Shown in pieces: positions 57,914-64,000 of a stretch of DNA of 64,000 nucleotides (within the stretch, counting starts at the first letter, position 1; each line of letters begins with the position of its first letter). The DNA lies in assembly GCF_045679555.1 (NCBI RefSeq), contig NC_092094.1, forward strand, positions 14,894,612 to 14,958,611. Reading direction: 5' to 3'. The notes under the pieces were generated by a model that saw only the letters and a list, made by a program, of their open reading frames with translations, was not told the DNA's origin and did not search any database. Source of the DNA: Salvelinus alpinus (Eukaryota; Chordata; Actinopteri; Salmoniformes; Salmonidae). The position numbers and the translations under genes were made by a program.

Positions 57914-58718
57914 TTAATATTAGGTATATTCGTAGACGTTAAATGCACAGATACCTCAAAGGCCGCAACAAAAGGTGATGTGTGCATTTAAAATGGGATT
58001 ATCACATTCTTTTGAACTCTCTTCTCAATCTGCACGATTGTCACATTGTATTTACTTTATCTTTGATCTCCGTTTTATGTAAGCGATTTAATGTTCGTCT
58101 CGTCTTTGTATCGGGAGGTCTGATCTTCTGACCGGATGAGATTAATGCTCAAATTGGAGTCACTCTCATGATCTTCGTGGAAGAATTGAACAAAACGGAG
58201 GGGAAATTAATAAAACCAATATGCCACCAGTATTATGAAGAAACTTTGAGGCTTCATTGCTTGCTTTTTCAGCATTAAACACCACTCTATCAGGTGCAAG
58301 TATAGGCTAGTCCTACAGATTGCAGTGAAAGGATGATCAACTGAATTGCGTCACATGATATTCGATGCATTGTTTATAGAGGCATTATAAACATGTAAGA
58401 ATGAATAATACTAATTATAATCCCACAATATGGATTAAATGTCTTAACTATTTAGTATATAAATTGTTAAATGTTCAATATCAAAATTATCCACAAGTTG
58501 TTTCAATATCTGTTTTATAATGCTTAAGACTATAAACTATTTGGAGACAAAATATTAACCATAGTAATCTTTCAATTAAGTGTATGAACTCAATATAAAT
58601 CTGTTAGAAAATAAACATAATTGAAATGGAAAATCTCTCCTAAAATGTATCTTTAAGGAAAAAAAGAATTCTCCCAAAGACACAATATTTACTTTACATC
58701 TGAACATTTCAATATAGT
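57914..58718. other. AT-rich intergenic DNA
   Basis: No gene or repeat was recognised. Confidence 0.5.
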
Positions 58719-59137
58719 ATGCACCATTGACAGCATCCTGTCGGGCTGTATCACCGCCTGGTACGGCAACTGCACCTCCCGCAACCGCAGGGCTCTCCAG
58801 AGGGTGGTGCGGTCTGCTCAATGCATCACCGGGGGCACACTGCCTGCCCCAGGACACCTACAGCACCCTAAGTCACAGGAAGGCAAAAAGATCATCGAAG
58901 ACATCAACTACCTGAGCCACGGCCTGTTCACCCTGCTATCATCCAGCAGGCGAGATCAGAACAGATACAGCAAAGCTGGGACTGGAAAAACAGCTTCTAT
59001 CTAAAGGCCATTAGACTCTTAAATAGCCATCACTTGCCGACCTCCACCCAGTACCCTGCCCTGAACTTAGTCATGGTCACTAGCTGACTACCACCCGGTT
59101 ACTCAAACCTGTACCTTAGAGGGTGCTACCCTATATA

Positions 59138-60612
59138 CAGTGCATTCGTAAAGTATACAGACCTTTTCTACATTTTGTTACATTACAGCCTTATTTTATA
59201 AATGTTTTTTTATTTTTTAAATCCCCCTAATCAATTTACACACTATATCCCATAATGACAAAGCAAAAACAGGTTAATTTTTTCCCAAATGTATTAAAAA
59301 TAAAAAACTGAAATATCATATTTACATAAGTATTTACTCAGTACATATTTACATAAGTATTTACTCAGTACTTTGTTGAAGCACCTTTGACAGCGATTAC
59401 AGCCTTGAGTCTTCTTGGGTATGACGCTACAAGCTTGGCACACTTGTATTTGGGCAGTTTCTCCCATTCTTCTCTGCAGATCCTCTCAAGCTCTGACAGG
59501 TTGGATGGGGAGCGTCGCTGCACAGCTATTTTCAGGTCTCTCCAGAGATGTTAGATCGGGTTCAAGTCCGGGCTCTGGCTTGTCCCGAAGCCACTCCTGT
59601 GTTGTCTTGGCTGTGGGCTTAGGGTCATTGTCCTGTTGGAAGGTGAACCTTCGCCCCAGTCTGAGGTCCTGAGTGATCTGGAGCAGGTTTTCATCAAGGA
59701 TCTCTCTGTACTTTGCGCTGTTCATCTTTCCCTTGATCCTGACTCATCTCCCAATCCCTGCCGCTGAAAAACATCCCCACATGATGCTGCCACCACCATG
59801 CTTCACCGTAAGGATGTTGCCAGGTTTCCTCCAGACGTGACGCTTGGCATTCATCAACCCAGAGAATCTTGTTTCTCATTGTCTGAGTCCTTTAGGTGCC
59901 TTTTGGCAAACTCCAAGTGGGCTGTCATGTTCCTTTTACTGAGGAGAGGCTTCCGACTGGTCACTCTACAATGAAGGCCTAATTTGTGGAGTACTGCAGA
60001 GATGGTCTTTGGAGAGTTCTCCAATCTCCACAGAGGAACTCTGGAGCTTTGTCAGAGTGACCATCAGGTCCTTCTCCCGATTGCTCAGTTTGGCCAGGTC
60101 TAGGAAGAGTCTTGGTGGTTCCAAAATTCTTCCATTTAAGAATGATGGAGGCCACTGTGTTCCTTGGAGACCTTCAATGCTGCAGACATTTTTTGGTACC
60201 CTTCCCCAGATCTGTGCCTCGACACAATCCTGTCTCGGAGCTCTACGGACATTTCCTTCGATCTCGTGGCTTGGTTTTTGCTCTGACATGCACTGTCAAC
60301 TGTGGGACCTTATATAGACAGGTGTATAGATGTGTGCCTTTCCAAATCATGTCCAATCAATTGAATTCACCACAGGTGGACTCAAGAATGATCAATGGAA
60401 ACAGGATGCACCTGAGCTCAATTTTGAGTCTCATAGAAAAGGGTCTGAATACATTTTCAAAAAATTCTAATAACCTTTTTTTGCTTTTTCATTATGGGGT
60501 ATTATGTGTAGATTAATGAGGAAAATGTGTATTTAATCAATTTTAGAATAAGGCTGTAACATAACAAAATGTGAAAAAAGTCAAGGGGTCGGAATACTTT
60601 TCGAATGTACTG
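59138..60612 (-). mobile_element. Tc1-like transposon, inactive (family A, copy 3)
   Basis: Ends CAGTGCATTCGTAAAGTATA and the inverse ending CGAATGTACTG, bordered by TA. The minus strand carries a shifted transposase (WGRVPKNVCSIEGLQGTQ near 60200, [20 protein letters not shown] near 59640). Confidence 0.88.
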
Positions 60613-60793
60613 TATATAGACATGGAATCCCTGGTCACTTTAATGTTTACATACTGTTATATTCATTTCATATTTATATACTGTATTCTAGTCAATGCCA
60701 TCCTATTAAACTATCCTATGTACTCTACAGATATACTAAATACTCTATCCACACACTGTGCATAATGTCTATACATCCCATTCCATCCATCTA

Positions 60794-61431
60794 CTTAAAA
60801 TATAAACGCAACATGCAACAATTTCAATTTTACTGTTACAGTACATGAGGAAATCAGTCAATTTAAATAAATTCATTAGACCCTAAAATGCAATTGTGTT
60901 CGTTGTACGTAGCTTATGCCTGCCCATACCATAATTCCACCTCCACCATGAGGCACTCGTTCACAACGTTGACATCAGCAAACCACTCGCCCACACAACG
61001 CCATACATGTGGTCTGCGGTTGTGAGGCCGGTTGGCCGTACTGCCAAATTCTCTAAAACCACGTTGGAGGCGGCTTATGGTAGAGAAATGAACATTAAAT
61101 TATCTGGCAACAGTTCTGGGGGACATTCCTACAGTCAGCATGCCAATTGCACACTCCCTCAAAACTTGAGACATCTGTGGCATTGCAAATTTTAGAGCTG
61201 CCTTTTATTGTCCTCAGCACAAGGTGCACCTGTCTAATGATCATGCTGTTTAATATGCCACACTTGTCAGGTGGACAGATTCTTGGCAAAGGAGAAATGC
61301 TCACTAACAGGGATGTAAGCTTAGAGAGAAATAAGCTTTCAGTGCGTCTGGAAAATTTCTGGGATCTTTTATTTCAGCTCATGAAACATGCAACCAACAC
61401 TTTACATTTGCGTTTATATTTTTGTTCAGTG
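60794..61431 (-). mobile_element. Tc1-like transposon, internally deleted
   Basis: Inverted relative of the element at 54715-55490, ending TATATTTTTGTTCAGTG before TA. The left terminal repeat is shortened. The minus strand retains only transposase N-terminal traces. Confidence 0.82.
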
Positions 61432-61441
61432 TACATACACA

Positions 61442-62170
61442 CAGTACCAGTTAAAAGTTTGGGCACACCTACTCATTCAAGGGTTTTTCTTTATTTTGAC
61501 TTTATTTTGACTATCATTGTAGAATTATAGTTAAGACAAAATATATTTTATGTTTTAGATTCTTCAAAGTATCCACCCTTTGCCTTGACAGCTTTGCTGG
61601 CATTCTCTCAACCAGCTTCATAAGGTAGTCCCCTGGAACGCATTTCAATTAACAGGTGTGCCTTGTTAAAAAGTACATTTGTGGAATTTCTTTCCTTCTT
61701 AATGCGTTTGAGCCAATCAGTGACCATGAAGGCCTGATTCACACAGTCTCTGAACAGTTGATGTTGAGATGTCTGTTACTTGAACTGAAGCATTTATTTG
61801 GGCTGCAATTTCTGAGGCCGGGAACTCCAATGAACTTGTCCTCTGCAGCAGAGGTAACTCTGGGTCTTCCTTTCCTGTGGAGGTCCTCATGAAAGACAGT
61901 TCCCTCATAGCGCTTGATGGTTTTTGCGACTGCACTTGAAAAAACTTTCAAAGTTCTTGAAATTTTCCGGATTTACTGAACTTCATGTCTTAAAAGTAAC
62001 GATGGACTGTCGTTTCTCTTTGCTTATTTGAGCCGATTGACACTTTTTTTCTTATTACATGATTCCATAGGTGTTATTTCATGTCTTCACTTTTCTCTAC
62101 CATGTAGAAAATTGTAAAAATAAAGAAAAACCCTTGAATGAGTAGGTGTGTCCAAACTTGACGGGTACTG
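61442..62170 (-). mobile_element. Tc1-like transposon, internally deleted
   Basis: CAGTACCAGTTAAAAGTTTG at the left and CCAAACTTGACGGGTACTG at the right are inverted; TA follows on the right. The minus strand encodes a helix-turn-helix piece (FSSAVAKTIKRYEGTVF) and SEIAAQINASVQ in another frame. Confidence 0.82.
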
Positions 62171-62493
62171 TACATACCCTGGACATTGCTCGACCTAATA
62201 TTTATATATTTCTTAATTACATTCTTTAACTTTTATATTTATGTGTATTGCTAGATATTACTTCACTGTTGGAACTAGGAATGCAAGTATTTCACTACAC
62301 CTGCAATAACATTGATAAATGTGTATGCGAGCAAAAAAAATTGATTAGATTTTTAGTAGCCTAAATAGTTTTAGTCATATAGTCAACTACATAAAGTATT
62401 GAATATTGAATAATATGTAGGGGATGGATTTCCCTAGTGTCCTAACTTGTGCAGCAACTTAATGCAAAAAAAATGCTGGATAAAGAAATAGTT

Positions 62494-62499
62494 TTTATT
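62494..62499 (-). terminator. Possible polyadenylation signal for the putative asz1 exon
   Basis: TTTATT on the plus strand reads AATAAA on the minus strand, about 240 bases after the putative stop at 62736. Confidence 0.3.
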
Positions 62500-62735
62500 T
62501 TACAAAAGCCCACAAAATTGCTTAAAACAATTAAGAACTCAATAAAAAACAAGAAAAGTAAAACAAATATAAAGGAACCTCAATCAAAAACTAAACTTTT
62601 TTGCATTTGAGTTATTCTCATTCGGCATAATTACTCAAACAGAAATATAAATTAAGACAATTAAGCTAATTGATTGATAACCTATGACAATTTATCCAAA
62701 GTAAGAGTAAATTGGATAATAAAGGAGCTGTCAGT

Positions 62736-62888
62736 CTAAAGGTAAACCTTGACACTCTTTGCTCTGGACAGGGCAAACAGCAGGCCTGCTCCAAGCATGC
62801 TCAGTGCAAGCCTCTTCAGGACCCGTCTCCTCCAGTCACCGTGGGAACCAGGTCGAGGAAGTGGGCAGAAATCTCCTGCTGGGTCCAT
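62736..62888 (-). CDS. Putative last coding exon of asz1
   Basis: The minus strand shows a strong acceptor (CTGCTGCTCCTCTTCCTAAG) ending at 62889, then an open frame with a hydrophobic stretch (RLALSMLGAGLLFALSRAK) and a TAG at 62738-62736. In vertebrates ASZ1, a germ-cell protein with ankyrin repeats and a C-terminal membrane anchor, lies upstream of WNT2 on the same strand, so position, strand and the membrane-like tail fit. The residues themselves could not be matched from memory. A second frame (WTQQEISAHFLDLVPTVTGG) is also open for part of the exon, so the frame is not certain. Confidence 0.35.
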   Translation of the reverse strand: MDPAGDFCPLPRPGSHGDWRRRVLKRLALSMLGAGLLFALSRAKSVKVYL

Positions 62889-64000
62889 CTTAGGAAGAGG
62901 AGCAGCAGAACGTCACAAGGTAAGAGGTGAGAAAGAGCACGAAGGACACACAAACTAGAGATGTGCACACACCATGGACATGTCCAAATACCCATACTAG
63001 TGTAAAAAAAGAAAGTGTTATAGTATGTGACATTTTGAAAATAGTACTCCCAAGTTAATCTGATTATCATGGGGGGGAGTTTCGGTCTTCAACAAGGTCC
63101 GCACTGAATTTTATTATATTTCCTTGCCCTCAAAATAAAGTTTTTTTCTCTCCTTTTTTTTATGCTCCCTGACTGTCTAGCTTTCATTTCAGTGATTATC
63201 AGTGAGCTGGACAGTCCAGAAACTGTATGAATGTAAGTCTATTATCGTTACTACACTGTTTCCATTTGGTTTTAGTCATATTGAGTTTGTTTCCCCCCCT
63301 CGGATTGGACACCGTCGGATTGTATATTTGACACCCTGCCCTACAAGAACCTTCCGTCTCGACACTAGATGGTAGCCATGAGCAGTGTTTTGTCATGTGA
63401 CAACTCTTCACACACTGTTGTGTCCTATCAATCATTTATTAGGAATAAAATGAAACCGATCTGGGTGAGGTGATCTGCTTAAGTATGCAAATTAGAGTTT
63501 GAATAAGAGAACCACTTGCACAGTATACCACCTGCTGCACCTGACAGGTAGATATGGCACAGATCTACCATTCTACACAGTAATGTCCAACCCAAGGAAC
63601 AATTCATGGTCCCCCCCCCCCAAACTTTCTGGCCGGGCAGATAGATTGTGTGTGTGTGTGCGCACCTGCGCTCTGTGTAGGGGGATGGGTGTCAAGACGA
63701 GCCCCCACAGATAAGATAAACGGGTGCAAGGGCCTTCCCCCCTGGGCCCTGAGCCAATGGCCTCTGTTGGTTGTCGGATTCCTGTCTGACACCGACAGCG
63801 TCCGGGGCTACCCCCCCCCCCCCCCGTCTCCACTCTGACAGGACACTGTCACACTGTCTCTGAGTTATAGGCTGTGAGGACTTGCCCTGTCAGAATCTTA
63901 CACACAGCACACACACACAGTGTGTAAACGCTGGATGAGCAATGGTGAGGATGAGAAGGGGAGTTGACCCAAGTTTGCAGGAAGATTGGACCAGACCTGG
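62889..64000. other. Intergenic or intronic DNA at the right edge
   Basis: Non-coding. A TG run is at 63648-63660 and a C homopolymer at about 63811-63824. If the exon at 62736 belongs to asz1, this would be its last intron. Confidence 0.45.

Larger units (their letters stand above)
58719..62350 (+). mobile_element. LINE 3' part, interrupted by three transposons
   Basis: 58719-59137 encodes the C-terminal reverse-transcriptase region (TIDSILSGCITAWYGNCTSR and LQRVVRSAQCITGG). The 3' untranslated region continues at 60613-60793 and 62171-62350, ending TATTTCACTACACCTGCAAT and an A-rich tail. Three DNA transposons sit in between. Same broad family as 15963-18396. Confidence 0.85.

Noticed and set aside
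57791-57991. Transposase exon inside the piggyBac-like element
   Set aside because: The 66-codon frame extends beyond the right terminal repeat and shows no catalytic motif that I can recognise.

Overview
The window is nuclear DNA of a bony fish and almost certainly a salmonid. It carries tRNA-derived SINEs of the HpaI type, Tc1-like transposons of the Sleeping Beauty kind, many other Tc1/mariner and hAT fragments, L2/Rex-type LINEs and long minisatellites, packed around vertebrate genes with classical GT-AG introns. The species cannot be read from the sequence. Two protein-coding genes can be reconstructed exon by exon, lying tail to tail. st7 (suppression of tumorigenicity 7) is on the plus strand: 14 coding exons between 19288 and 43059, about 503 residues. 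Only the first coding exon of the usual long form is missing, and it probably lies left of the window. wnt2 is on the minus strand: all five coding exons between 56335 and 43831, a complete 350-residue Wnt ligand with signal peptide. A possible last exon of asz1 (minus strand, 62888-62736) lies upstream of wnt2. ST7-WNT2-ASZ1 is the familiar vertebrate gene order, so this is a conserved syntenic block. The genes are not an operon; their shared setting is genomic. Layout. 1-2345: the end of a Tc1-like element and the 5' part of a LINE on the minus strand. 2439-4309: a 52-bp tandem repeat split by a decayed Sleeping Beauty-type transposon. 4359-10911: a 24-bp minisatellite of about 100 copies, split by a 4.1-kb L2-type LINE with an uninterrupted 978-codon ORF. 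10912-19287: LINE debris, unique sequence, and a Tc1-like element itself split by a LINE. 19288-43059: st7, whose introns hold a 45-bp VNTR, a CA-rich VNTR, SINEs, Tc1 copies and, in the intron at 28147-38252, about 4.5 kb of TAC-triplet arrays invaded by a nearly intact Tc1 transposon, an unclassified inverted-repeat element and hAT fragments. 43831-56335: wnt2, with a 38-bp VNTR, two Tc1-type copies and a second Sleeping Beauty-type copy in its introns, plus a foldback-like element carrying its own minisatellite. 56336-64000: the wnt2 upstream region with a piggyBac-like element, an old LINE fragment split by three separate transposons, and the putative asz1 exon. No CRISPR array, prophage, bacterial operon, rRNA or stand-alone tRNA gene is present. 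The points most worth following are a long direct repeat that duplicated a st7 splice acceptor and part of its exon, an inverted junction inside the triplet array, the intact LINE with repeated promoter-like blocks and its visible 3'-tail match to a SINE in the same window, and a Tc1 transposase broken by a single stop codon.
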